NCBI GenBank assembly: GCA_033239525.1
Contig: BSYO01000033.1
Location: 10,531,501-10,595,500 of the forward strand
Length of the DNA: 64,000 bases
Origin: Nepenthes gracilis
Taxonomy: Eukaryota; Streptophyta; Magnoliopsida; Caryophyllales; Nepenthaceae
Reading direction: 5' to 3'
The notes below the pieces were generated by a model. It was not told where the DNA came from and ran no database searches. It saw only the letters and a list, made by a program, of their open reading frames with translations. Below, in pieces: positions 21,746-33,075 of this stretch; positions within the stretch are counted from its first letter, which is position 1; every line of letters begins with the position of its first letter. A program made the translations under genes and the position numbers.

Positions 21746-23330
21746 TTTTCCCCATTATAGGGTAAGGACTACCATGAGGAAAAATTTGTACCCATGTGCT
21801 TTTGTCATGGTAAGGTTGAGCACACTCCCCTACTTTTGTTAAGTCCATATGGAAACATCACCATATGAGGCCACATAAAGCATCTAAGTCATCTATTTAC
21901 ATTAGATCGGGACATATTTGTCACTATTATGAGGTTTTTGTTCATGTCCATCTCCATCGTCCTCAATTTTAGTACAATAAACCTAGATAAATTGAATGAA
22001 AGAACCTATGCAAGTAAGAGTGACCAAATGAGCTAATTGTTCTATGCCTCAAAAGACGTCCAAGAATTTTAAGCGTCAAAGTAGGAAATGGATTCTTGTT
22101 CACTCTTAGACGATACATAGATTTTTTTCTCACATGTCTTACCCCCTTTGAGATTAATATTTACTTGCCATTTATGTGACAAATGTGGCCATATACCACA
22201 CCATTCATATAAGATATTTTTAGGAAATCTCAAGGTGACCCTTTTGATTTACAAGTTTTGCACATGAGGTGAAGTATTTGAGAGGAATTCTGTCCAATTT
22301 GTCCAAGATGGACAAGCATGATTTTAGCAAGGATGTACTCAACTCAATTCATGTCTTATCTGAAATCTGACCCAACTTATGGAAAAATAAATTTGGGTCA
22401 AGGAGGACTTGGCTTCTAGAGCAAAGGTCACATGCTACTCCTTGAGTAGCTCCTTATGCAATTTACTTAGGCTAGGGTGTATTCATGTTTAGATTAATTC
22501 ATATATACATCTTTTAAATTTGAAAATTTTGAAATATAAAAAAAAACTAAAAATTATAAAATATAAAGCATTATCAAATATGTGTGGCTGATTTTAAATT
22601 TATTTGGATATGGATGTTTTTATCATGCACTTAATAAAAATTTAAGTTTGTTCATCTAACACGTTTTATTTCTTTACAAAAGAAGTATATTATTTTATTT
22701 CTATACATTTACTGCATATCATACTCAATTGATTGAGACCCTAACCATATTTTTATATTTTTAGCTTACAATTCTAAGTATTTTTAGATAACTTTAAGAT
22801 TAAATTAATTTTAGACTAGTTGAACTAAAGCTTAAAAAAATGAACACTCCAAAAATATGTATGATATTAATAAGATCCACATTTAGACTTATGCGAGAAC
22901 CAAAAAAATAGCAAAAATATGAATACCTTATTATTATGACTCTTTAAAAAGGAGGGAGCAAAATGTTTAAAATGGATTGTAGTCCCTACTGGATTGATCG
23001 GATTTGACTTTAGTTGTTTGAGGTTGTCCAGGGTACACCGAGATTGCATGGCAGTAGCTAGCCTCCTTTCGCAATTTAAAGTTCTAAGGTTTTTAAATTG
23101 TGCACAGTGCTTCACCTCACACACAATACCTCTTATGTATCATTCCATTTTATTTTGTTTGAAAGTGAGTGTTTAAATGTTTCTTATTGATTATTAAACT
23201 TAGGAAATATTTTAATTGGATAAATGAATTTCCTTGAAATCACTCATTGTTAATAATGTTTTTGTGTCAAAATTTATTTTGTCCTCCATTATGTTTCATT
23301 GCATTTGTATCATTTTAGTTGGGTTTCTGT
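21746..23330. other. AT-rich sequence between the diverged repeats
   Basis: No protein-coding signature was recognised. The longest open frames (22867-23124 minus, 22994-23176 plus) are short and without motifs. The part 21760-22500 is less AT-rich and could be a heavily decayed element body, but no gag or pol motif could be read on either strand. Confidence 0.4.
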
Positions 23331-23334
23331 TACG

Positions 23335-23700
23335 CCCGTTTCCCGTTTTGCTGTTAATTGCTCCCCGTTCCCCGTTACCGTTATATCTCGTTTCCCGTTA
23401 CCCCTAAATATATACTGTTAAGCCATCAATGAGAAGGGAAGAAAAAGTTTGTTTCGTCTCTCAACTCTCTCTCTCTCTATTCTTCTCTCTCTCTCTCTCG
23501 TTCTGTTTTCCTCTTCCCTTTCCTCACCCTAATCCACCGCCGTTATCGATTCCTCCGCCAGAACTCTCCTCTCCGGTCACTCCAGTCGACACCGACGATG
23601 ACTTTGCCAGCCACGATCTCGATGCACGCATCAGTTTCTCTCTACTTTTTGGCCATACAATCTATCTTACTATATATCCATGGTCAATCTAACCATATTC
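23335..23700 (+). promoter_or_regulatory. CT-rich promoter/5' leader-like stretch with short ORF
   Basis: Five CCCGTT hexamers lie in 23335-23401, followed by TAAATATATACTG (23405-23417), a TATA-like box, then an open frame of 87 codons from 23429. This starts MRREEKVCF and runs through (CT)n tracts. Its middle is Pro/Ser-rich, followed by TPVDTDDDFASHDLDARIS, after which it turns into an AT-rich, transmembrane-like tail that looks non-coding. The layout resembles the start of a plant gene (TATA box, pyrimidine-rich leader, first exon) or a captured gene fragment. No protein family was recognised and no downstream exon was found. Confidence 0.3.
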
Positions 23701-24374
23701 CAATGATGTGAGAACATTTTGAATGATAGGTTCTCATATCTTTGTAGGATTTTGCCTATTGATACGTGAAATTTTCGTGGGAGTTTGACTCTTAGGTGTA
23801 AGATGGGCTGACTGTTTCAACAATTTGTATAAGAACGGAGCAGTACCCATTAGTGAGGGGTATTTTCTTATCATATTAATGAGGGTAAGTGTTTTTTTTT
23901 GTTTTTCTTGAAGATGTTATTAGGGGGAGCTTTTCTTTTTGCTAGTGAGAGATTTTGTGATGTTACCATATAATTTGATGTATATATTACTTTTGGAAAT
24001 CTTGTGTTGTTTTCTTTATTATAGTAATTATTTGTTATTTGTTGTATAAATTTTTTTAACTTCATATCATGTTTAGATAAATATATAATAGGATTTTTTA
24101 GTTTTGTTACTTTATAGAAAATACGGTTGAAAATGCTACATATCATTTGTTACCAGACATATCTTTTAATTGTTCTTTATTAAGTCTTTTTAGATATGTA
24201 TGTTTATAATATTCATAAGCTCTAATTTGGTGGTACTTGTATCTTATATTTTTCTTGGATCTTACACTAATGATTTTGTCATTAACTTACCAAATAAGAA
24301 GATTATTATGTCTATTGTATTTAGCTATAATATGATAAAATGATTGCCCTAGTTGAGTAGCATTTGAGCCTCTT
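23701..24374. other. AT-rich sequence, nothing recognised
   Basis: Contains poly-T runs and a chance minus-strand frame (23871-24146). No motif was seen. Confidence 0.5.
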
Positions 24375-25175
24375 TTTTGGGTTTGTACTCATATAGATGT
24401 GCTACAAACTCTTACAAGATGGAACAAACCATCGCAAATGATGCAAGCATAAAGGGTGTACAAGCTTAGAATAAATAGAAGCCAACACCTAATATAAGCA
24501 TAAAGGGAATAGATGTGCAGAATAGATAATAACTAAAATTAGACATACGGGTGATAAGTGCACATGTGTAGCTCTAGTGCTCAAACTATCATTAAAAAAT
24601 CTGTGCACAAACTTCATTCCCTCATACTTTAAACCTTGTTTTTTTTTTGTCCACTATAAACACCTCTCTTCCCTCTTTAAATAGCTGCCACTTCTATTAT
24701 TATTGGAGCCATGAAATGTGAGAGGAGGATTGATTTTAATGAGAAAATGATGTTTGTTTGTAAGATTGAAATGTTAGGGTTTTCTTAATTCTAGAACCTG
24801 TAAACCATTTAAATATTTGTTCCGGTATATAAGCTTTAAGAGATTTTATGAGTGGTATGGATACTAAAGTTCAAGAGTTTTGGAGATTTCGAGATCAGTA
24901 TAGTAAAGTCTATAAAAAGATTGAAATATGCCAGGTTCTGTTACTAAGAATAAAAGTATAAGAATTTTTTTTGTAGGAGTTATTAATTAAAAATAAGTTG
25001 ACTATAAGTTAGTACATATATATTATTTGAAATAATAATTTACTTTTACTAGTTGATTTGCTATTGCTATCTTGGGAAGCTCAACTAATTTTTTTAAGAA
25101 CTATTTAGCTTTTAAACTTTTCTTTTGTCACTAATCATTGTGTGATTTATTTTCTATGCTACTTTTATTATTGAT
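24375..25175 (+). repeat. Diverged dispersed repeat, copy B
   Basis: A related copy of 21150-21745 that keeps an extra central stretch (about 24545-24745) containing CACTATAAACACC and CTTTAAATAGC. These resemble promoter boxes and would fit the U3/R part of an LTR. The plus-strand Tat-like element is inserted at its right edge. Confidence 0.55.
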
Positions 25176-26217
25176 TGATGGGTCCACCCATGATATAAGT
25201 CAATCCAGTCACAACAAGAGACGATTCGGCGGCTGGCCCATTAGCCAACGAGGCCCAATGCGAAAGCAAAGCCTAGGAATCATCCAATCAACCTATCTGC
25301 TACGTACAGGCCCATGGGAAATCAATGACCCTACCACAGGAGATAGCCTCTGTAGCTCCAACAATCGCAACAAAACCCACCCTTTACTTTAACGATAGTA
25401 ATCTGACAGCATAGAAGATGCCAACGTGGCGGGTCTCAACCAATAGTATTAGTTGTCAACCATGGGGAATCACCATGTCCCCCGACCAACTGCAACCCAG
25501 CCAACCCACGCGAAGGGAGACTTGGCCCTTGTCGGCCACCACCAGTTGCAGTGGTATCAATACCTCAAGATGACATCTAACACGATGGCTCCTGTCAACG
25601 CCTAGTGACCGGCGAATCCCAGATGAACACTTGTCATCAATCTTAGCACCAAAGCCTTCTCCGCAAAGCACTATAATTTCCTGACCATCCACAGGATGAG
25701 GGGTGGGCGATTCCTAGTGAAAAACCACCCCCAAATGAGACCTAATAGCAAAGAAAGAGCCAAGCTCTCTCTCCCAACACAACTCTTTCTCCCCTAAAAT
25801 GAGCCACTCCCTATTGAGTGCATCCGTAGTAAGCCACTCACCGAGTGTGATCCTAGTGAGCCACAAACTCCATGCGACCAGAAACGAGCCCAGTCCTCCT
25901 TCCTCTCCAAGCCACCCCCCATCAGGTGTTCTGACTAGAGCCAGTCCTCCTCTCACATCTCCCGTTTACGTGCAATTTTGCATTATCTAGTATTCTCTTT
26001 ACATCTTTTCATTTTCTAAGAAACATTTCTGATTTGAGTATTGAAGGATAAATCGAAAAATAAGACCCGCCAATCCTCTGACATCTTGTTTTCAGTTTGT
26101 AGTGTACATGATCTAGGTTAGCAGCGACAGGAACCGAACTTGCTCCAATTTGACCTGCAATGGAAGATTGAGATGTCCCCTAATCCATATCACAACCTGT
26201 AAACTAGAAATGCATTA
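25176..26217 (+). repeat. 5' LTR of the plus-strand Tat-like element
   Basis: Begins TGATGGGTCCACC and ends at GCATTA, where the right copy has GCATCA, so the terminal CA has mutated. It aligns with 38944-39113 plus 47560-48466 throughout. No clear TATA box was identified. The 1.04-kb length is typical of the lineage. Confidence 0.92.
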
Positions 26218-26238
26218 TTGGCACCATCTGTGGGAAAG
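26218..26238 (+). other. Primer binding site, plus-strand Tat-like element
   Basis: TTGGCACCATCTGTGGGAAA starts right after the 5' LTR and is a two-base variant of the Tat/Retand consensus site. Confidence 0.85.
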
Positions 26239-26282
26239 ATATAAAAGTCCAACTGCCAACCACCTCACTTCTAACAGCAGAA

Positions 26283-27860
26283 ATGGTCAACATGCGCAAA
26301 TCTGTGTGCCGCCTAGGGACATTACCACCCAACACAATGACCTCTCTACAGGTAGCCATGCTGGTGAATGTCTCGAGATTGATGTCTGCACTTTGGAAGC
26401 CCAGATGGGGAGACGTTTTTACATGCTCTAGAGGATCAGCAACCGATTGGATGCATAGCAACAGGGGGCCTCTGCCTCCATGGCGTAAGCATTGGCTTCC
26501 AAAAAGAAGAGCTGAAGGTCAAAACCCTTGACCGAGAAGACCCCATGGCTCGACGAAACTGGGGTGAAGGAGGCCTCACGTAGCAGGGCTCGGACACAGC
26601 CGGAGGGTCGCCCGAGCCACGAGACACGAGACGAGAGCCTGAGCGTCAAAATCCTCATTACTCCTATAGCGATTGGAGACCCTTGGCACAAGGCGAAGCC
26701 TCCTACAACATGCGGCCACCACATGCTGAAAGCTGCACGGCTTCCGACTCCTCTCCAAACTACTCAGAGCTGAGGACTTTCCTCAACACCAAGGGGGTCA
26801 CTTCCACCTCCCACAAGGAGGAGAAGGTGAAAAAGATATGGCACTGCATCTTCAGGGGCGATGTTGGAGGAAGGGCCGCAGACTTGAGGAGGCCACCATT
26901 TGTGGTGGAGATTCGGGCACAGCCGCTCCCTCACAAGTTTAAAATGCCGACCCTCAAGCCATATATGGGAGTACTAACCTGATGGACCACCTCGACCACT
27001 TTCGCACGCTGTTGAGCTTCCAGGGCCTAGGCGAGGCAATTATGTGCCAGTACTTTCCTTTGATACTGAAAGGAGATGCTCGCCTTTGGCTCTATAACCT
27101 CAAGCCGAATTCGATTCGGAGGTTCGCGGAGCTTGCTGACTGTTTCCTATCCTAGTTCGCCTCCAATTAAAGGAAGGTGAAACAACCACGGCACTCAGTC
27201 CTACTTTGGCAGCTATAAGATGAGAGCCTGAAGCACTTCCTAGCCCGCTTCACTACTGAGTCACAAAGGATATCTGGGCTTACTGACCAAGTAAAACTCA
27301 GTGCTTTTTATCATCACATTGGAGCCCGAAAACTTCTTCAAGTACTTGGCTCACAAAAATCCTCAGACTTTTTGGGAGGCCGAGGCCATCACCCATGATG
27401 ACATTACAACCAAGGAGGCCAATGAAGAGAAACTCCTAGAACCTGTAGATTAGTCAACAAAGAGGCCAACAAATGAGAAGAAGAGGAAAGGGGATGACTA
27501 CCATCCCTAAGGGCCACATAAGTAGTTACGGGTGGAGTCAAGGCCTCGGAAGGAGTTCCGACCACAAGACCTGACCCCCCTAATTGATACACGCATAAAT
27601 ATCCTGATGTAAATCTGGGATGAGAAATTTCTAAAATTGCCCAAAGTACCAAAGAACTTAGGGGTGGGAGACTAGACTAAATACTGTCATTATCACAGTT
27701 CTCTAAGTCACGGAACTAAAGATTGCCATACCTTGTAGAAGGAGATTGAAGACCTAATCCACTGGGGGAATTTGACAAGATTCCTATGAAACTCAGGATA
27801 GGCTTCCGTAGCCACAGAGGAAGACGCGCAAGAGTAGCCGAGGAATCGAGTTGCAGTCGG
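26283..27860 (+). pseudogene. Tat-like gag, decayed
   Basis: The probable start is MVNMRK at 26283, matching the other element. Coding then shifts frame: GECLEIDVCTLEAQMGRRFY (from about 26370) and RREPERQNPHYSYSDWRPLA (from about 26623). The core is PLPHKFKMPTLKPYMG (from about 26920), then in another frame LMDHLDHFRTLLSFQGLGEA and IMCQYFPLILKGDARLWLYN (from about 26978). CHYHSSLSHGTKDC (about 27690-27731) is the zinc-binding knuckle that holds RNA. Gag packages the element RNA; this copy cannot make the protein. Confidence 0.88.
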
Positions 27861-27888
27861 AGTTGTCAACATTATAACAACCAAGCAG

Positions 27889-28370
27889 GTGAAGGGCAAC
27901 ACCCCGGACTACCCAGAGAGCACTTCCAGTAGGAAGAAGCTAAGGGTAGAGGTTAGGATTGATGTCATTAGTTTTAGTGACAATGATATAGCATATATAA
28001 TAATCCCTTATTCTAACGCCCTAATTATATTTGCCCTTATTTCAGTCAGTATCATAGACTACCAACTGAAACGAGTTTTTATTGATAATGGAAGCTTTTG
28101 CAACTCATTGTATCCTTATACTTTCTTTGTATTTGGACTAAAAAAGAGCCAAATGAGGCCCATTGAGGGACCTTTGTACGGTGTGGACAATGAACCAGCG
28201 ACCGTACAAGGAGCTATTTAACTTGAGGTGACGTTGGGGATATACCCACATATAGCCTCTTGGATGCTTACGTTCCTTGTCGTCGACCTCCTGTCTGTCT
28301 ACAACACGATATTGGGACAATCCTACCTAACCACTTTTGAGGTAGTCACTCAACCCCGAACCTAAAGATG
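27889..28370 (+). pseudogene. Tat-like protease region, decayed
   Basis: The open stretch 27889-28221 reads VRIDVISFSDNDIAYI, then FIDNGSFCNSLYPYTFF, where D-N-G (about 28081-28092) sits at the aspartic protease active site, normally D-G/S-G-S. MRPIEGPLYGVDNEPATVQG and, after a stop at 28219-28221, LSVYNTILGQSYLTTF complete the domain. Protease would cut the Gag-Pol chain. Confidence 0.8.
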
Positions 28371-28549
28371 AAATTCTTGACACCTTACGACATAGGAGAA
28401 GTTGTGGGAGATCAAGTGATGAGACGGACGTGCTATCTATCCCAAATCGCTCTAATAAACCCAACCTAATTGATTGGGGACCTTGACTTCCCAAATCAGG
28501 CTACCCTCCAATAGGCTCAATCAGTAGAGTTAACTAATGAGATCCCTTT

Positions 28550-29620
28550 GGACCTCACTAAGCCCGAAAGTGCACATACATCGGTAGCTCCCTTTCAGGA
28601 CCCGTCTGCAACCAGTTAGTCACTTTCCTCAAGAAGAACGCCGATATATTTGTGTGGACTCTCGCTAACATGTTGGGGATATGACTGGAGTAATGGTCCA
28701 TAACTTGGGCCTCAATCTCGATCATAAGCCCGTCCAGTAGAAGTATAGGAACCACTCAGTCGAGAAATTGGTTGCCATCTACAAGGAAGTGAAAAATCTA
28801 CTCGATGCAGGGTTTATAAGGGAGGTCTAATATTTTGACTAGTTGTCGAACATCAACCTCATCAAGAAGAACAATGAAAAGTAGCGAATGTCCGTGGACT
28901 TTACCGACGTGAATGAAATGTGCCCAAAAGACAATTTCTTACTATCTAGGATCAATTATCACCGACTATGAGCTACTAAACTTCATGGATACTTACCCAA
29001 GATACAATTAGATCAGGATGTGTCCGAAGGACGAGGAGCACACCTCCTTTATGATAGATCAGGGACCTACTATGACAGGGTCATGTCTTTCGATCTGAAG
29101 AACGTTGGGGCCACTTACCAATGGTTGGTGAATAAGATAATCGAAGCTTAGATCAGTCAAAACATATAGGTGTATGTGGATGATATGCTCATCAAAAGCA
29201 AAGTCACCGATGACCATGTTCACAACCTAAGCTAAACCTTCGAGGTCCTACGGGTGCATTAAATGAAACCTAGCCCTGCTAAGTGCATTTTCGGGATGAC
29301 CTCTAGAAAGTTCTTGGGTTTCATAGTATCTAAGTAAGGAATAAAGGCTAACTTTGAGAAGATAAAGGCCATCATCGACATGAATCTTCCTCGGACCATG
29401 AAGGAGGTCCAGAAGCTCACGGGAAGGCTCACTGCCCTCTCTTGATTTCTAGCAAAATTACTAGAAAAATACTTACTGTTCTTCAAAGCCTTGATGGTGA
29501 CCAAGGCAACTAGATTCCAATGGACAGCCAAGTATAATGCCACATTCCAGGAGCTCAAGGAATGTCTCTCTCATCCTTCTCTCTTGACTTCGCATCAACA
29601 GGGAAAAGAGCTATACTTGT
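28550..29620 (+). pseudogene. Tat-like reverse transcriptase, decayed
   Basis: Motifs in order: NHSVEKLVAIYKEVKNLLDA (from about 28750), VDFTDVNEMCPKDNF (about 28892-28938), MSFDLKNVGATYQWLVNKI (about 29082-29142), YVDDMLIKSK with an intact Y-V-D-D at 29173-29184, KPSPAKCIFGMTSRKFLGFI (about 29264-29323) and MKEVQKLTGRLTALS. The frame is nearly continuous; damage is mainly stops such as CAG to TAG and GAG to TAG near 29149 and 29167. Confidence 0.9.
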
Positions 29621-30500
29621 ATCTTGCGGTTTCAAGCACAGCACTAAGCTTGGTCCTAATTTGGTAGCAGTTCGACATACAATGACCGGTGTAATATGTC
29701 AACAAGGCCCTGACCAACATTGAGAGATGCTACACACATGTCAAAAGGATAGCGTTAGCCCTAGTATACTCTGCCTAAAAATTGCAGCCTTACTTCTAGG
29801 CGCACAAGATCGTCATCTTGATTGACCAACCCTTGAAGGGGATACCGTAGAAGCCGGACACTTCTAGGCGATTGGTCAAGTGAGCTATAGAGTTGGACGA
29901 ATTTAACATGGAGTTCCAGCTGTGACCAGCTATGAAGGGCCAAGCCCTCGCGGACTTTATATTCAAGACGACAACCCTGACTCCTGATACTCCCAACCAA
30001 ATCTGCGATATGGATAAGCTGGATGTTCAAACCTAGACCCTAAACATTGACTGTTCATCAACGCAAGTAGGTAGCAGAGCGGGCATGGTTCTGAGAACTC
30101 CAAATGGGTCAAAGATTAAGTGCTTTGTCACCCTTGGGCTTTCGACCACCAATAACGTTTCCAAGTATGAGGTGCTCATTGTTGGACTCCGACTCGACAA
30201 GGAATGTTCAACCCGGTTGCTTATCATTCACAGTGACTTCGAGCTGATTGTCAACCAAATCTGAGGGAGTTTTGAGGCGTCCAATCCACAGCTGGAAAAA
30301 TACCTTACAAGGGCAAGGGAATTAATCCAGGCATTTGACCGAGCCAAAGTAGTCCACATCCTAAGAGAAAAGAACTTGAAAGTCAACCAACTAGCATGGG
30401 CTGCAATGACCAGTAACCTAGAATAATACTCTAAGGACATGCGGGGAGTCCTAACTGTCCCGAGAGTCGATGACCCTGAGGGCGAGGGACTACAATTAGT
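29620..30500 (+). pseudogene. Tat-like RNase H domains, decayed
   Basis: The first part reads ELYLYLAVSSTALSLVLIW, YVNKALTNIERCYTHVKRIA and LALVYSA (about 29607-29776). The second, a cellular-type RNase H domain, shows LNIDCSSTQVGSRAGMVLRT (from about 30040), KYEVLIVGLRL and LLIIHSDFELIVNQI. The aspartate, glutamate and aspartate positions D-C-S, K-Y-E and H-S-D are all readable. Stops interrupt at several sites (for example 30037 and 30262). Confidence 0.82.
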
Positions 30501-31785
30501 TGACGGTGATAACTGGATGACCCCATACCAAAAGCATTTAACCAATGGTACCATACTGGAGAACCCAAACAAGGCAAGGTATGTGAGAAAGACAGCTGAC
30601 TGGTACACCCTCATAAATAGAAAACTATACCGTTAGGGATACTTAGTCCCTTACATGAGGTGTCTAATATTGGAAGAGGCTGATTATGCGCTAAGTGAGG
30701 TGCACCTCGATGTCTACGGCACACATATCGGAGACAAGAACTTATCCTTCAAAGTAATAAGATAGGGCTTCTTCTGGCCCTCAATGAAGCATGATGTCAT
30801 AGAGTTTATGAAGAAATGCGAAACCTGCCAACTCCACGGGAACATATCTCACTAGTCACACAGAGTTGTAAGCTCTCCAGATGCCCTAGCCATTTGTGCA
30901 ATGGGGGCTTGACATTCTCAGCCCACTTCCCGTTGTGTCCGAACAAAGAAAATTCGTTATAGTGAGTATCGACTATTTCACCAAGTGGATGTAGACATCC
31001 CACTAGCACAGATAATTGAGCAGAATACAATAGATTCATTTGTCAAAGTATCATTTTCCATTTTTGAATTCTCGATGTCATAGTGATCGATAATAAAACG
31101 CAATTTACCTGCAAGTGATTCTCAAGTACTGTGTAAGTCTACAGATAAAGTTGGTTCACACTTTAATTGCCTACCCACAAGACAACGGGCAGATAGAAGT
31201 GATAAACCGAACGCTGCTCCACGAATTGAAGATCAAGCTAAAAGATGTCGAGGGCTCTTGGGAAGATTAGTTGCCTTCCATCCTCTAGTCATACAGAACA
31301 ACCCCTAGAGAGCCGACCCACGAAATGCCCTTCAGCCTGTACTACGGAACGAAGGAGGTCATCCTGGTAGAAGTTGGTCTGCCCAACCTTTGGGTCGAGA
31401 GCTTCAATCCCCTCAGCAACCCTCAAAGGATCAATGAGCACCTCAACCTATTTGAGGAGGCTCGAGGCGTAGCATGACTTCGGACTGTAGCGTACTAGCG
31501 ACAGATCATGCGGTACTATAATAAAAGGATAAAAGCCTGTCAATTTGTTGTGGGGGACCTCGTCCTACGGAGGTTAGAGGCAATCGGCAAAACTGCCAAT
31601 AGGAATAGGCTTTCTCAAAATTAAGAAGGACCATTTCTTGTCTCGGCAATCCTTTGGAATGGTATGTACAAGCTACGCACCTAGGATGACTAGCTTATTC
31701 TAAGGACGTGGAATGCCACCCACTTTAAAAAGTACTACCAATGCGACTCAGCTGAACCCAGGTAAGAACCGCATGCATCATTCTT
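30500..31785 (+). pseudogene. Tat-like integrase, decayed but catalytic triad readable
   Basis: The open stretch 30439-30636 leads to ADWYTLINRKLYR. The zinc-binding part follows with EVHLDVYGTHIGDK and CETCQLHG (30818-30841). In the core the first aspartate is in QWGLDILSP (near 30905), the second in VIVIDNKTQF (near 31090) and the glutamate in QDNGQIEVINRTLL (about 31180-31221), all in shifted frames. PFSLYYGTKEVILVEVGLPN (from about 31330) and the C-terminal NATHFKKYYQCDSAEPR (31710-31764) complete it. Unlike the minus-strand relative, all three catalytic residues are still encoded. Confidence 0.88.
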
Positions 31786-31789
31786 AAAC

Positions 31790-33070
31790 TTGTAACTGTA
31801 TCATGTTTCTAATCAATAAAATTTTTATTAATTCATGTGTACTTGCCCAAGTGATAGCATGCGTGTTTGTCATTTTATTAAATCAAGTGACCCATACTAC
31901 CCCCAAGTTAGGCAAGATTCGTCTTGCCCTACTTTGCCACCCGTTAGCGGTCGGAGAACCTCAGCCCCGAGTTGACTAGCCCATTAAATGGTCAAATCTT
32001 AAACCTTGGTTCTGCACCAAGCGGCTTAGCAGTGACGGAAAACCAGGCCTAGGAGCTCTTGGAGCTCTCGACCAAATAGCCTACAAAACCTCAGGGGGCT
32101 TCTACAGTGGACGTCCAACGACCTCCCCCCGATGGAGAGAGCACTCTCAATCAATGATGGTTGGTAGATTCGGACCAGACGTGCATGAGCAACAACATCC
32201 TAGGATAAGATTGAGCACCAATGCGTGGATGACAACCTACAACTCTACCAAGGTCTGGCTACTGCATCCATGAAACCCAACTAGCCCTAGCGAGGCTTGC
32301 CCTCGAGAGTGCGGTAATGTCTTACTTACAAGATAGAGCACCCCATAAGATGAAGGATCAACAACATTCCCTTTCCGAGGAAATGAGTGCCACTAGGCCA
32401 ATGTGCCTCAGATGAACCCGACAATGATAGCTGCAACACTTAGCCAAATGAATGAAGAAAAAGCAATTCTACATGGAAGCCTAAGCACTTAGCCACAAAG
32501 GTTGTAAAAATCAGACTGGTTTTATTTCAATTTATCCTAGATATACAAGTGGGCCATTTCCAAAGGAAAACAAATAAAAAGAGCACGGATCTAGCGAGCT
32601 GGAGAAGTCTGGCTCTGCGGCAGGTCACCAACCTGCTGGGAAGATGAAGGCTTGCTCGTCCTCGCGAGAGGAAAAAAGAAGTATGACCCCTGGGCAGTGC
32701 TAGCATTTGCCGGGTGAAACAAAAATACCGAAAAGTCCGGAGGTACCAATGGCGCAATTCACCAGCAAAGGAAAATGTCATCCCAAAATTTACCCTCCAA
32801 CACCTTCCCAAGGTCTGCTATTAGAATGGAGACCCTCATCTGATGCCCAAGCTAAGGCAAGGTCCTGCGGAAAAGATAGTACCGCTCCTACGAATCGCAA
32901 AGTGACCCACTGAGGGAATTAATCCTCTTTCAAGCTGCACACAACTCACCTTCTAGGGCCTCAACCAACTCGACCACAACTCCGTGCTCCGACACACTAA
33001 CATGCTCATGAGCCAGGAACTAATGGCCACCAAAAGTTAGAGAGCCCTCTCCTAAACTTACCGATAGCAA
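31790..33070. other. Post-pol region of the Tat-like element
   Basis: No sense gene is visible after pol. AATAAA at 31817-31822 follows the pol end by about 50 bases. A 94-codon minus-strand frame (32527-32811) has no recognisable domain and overlaps a complementary AATAAA at 32521-32526, which could end an antisense transcript. The rest shows only stops in all frames. Confidence 0.45.
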
Positions 33071-33075
33071 GCACA

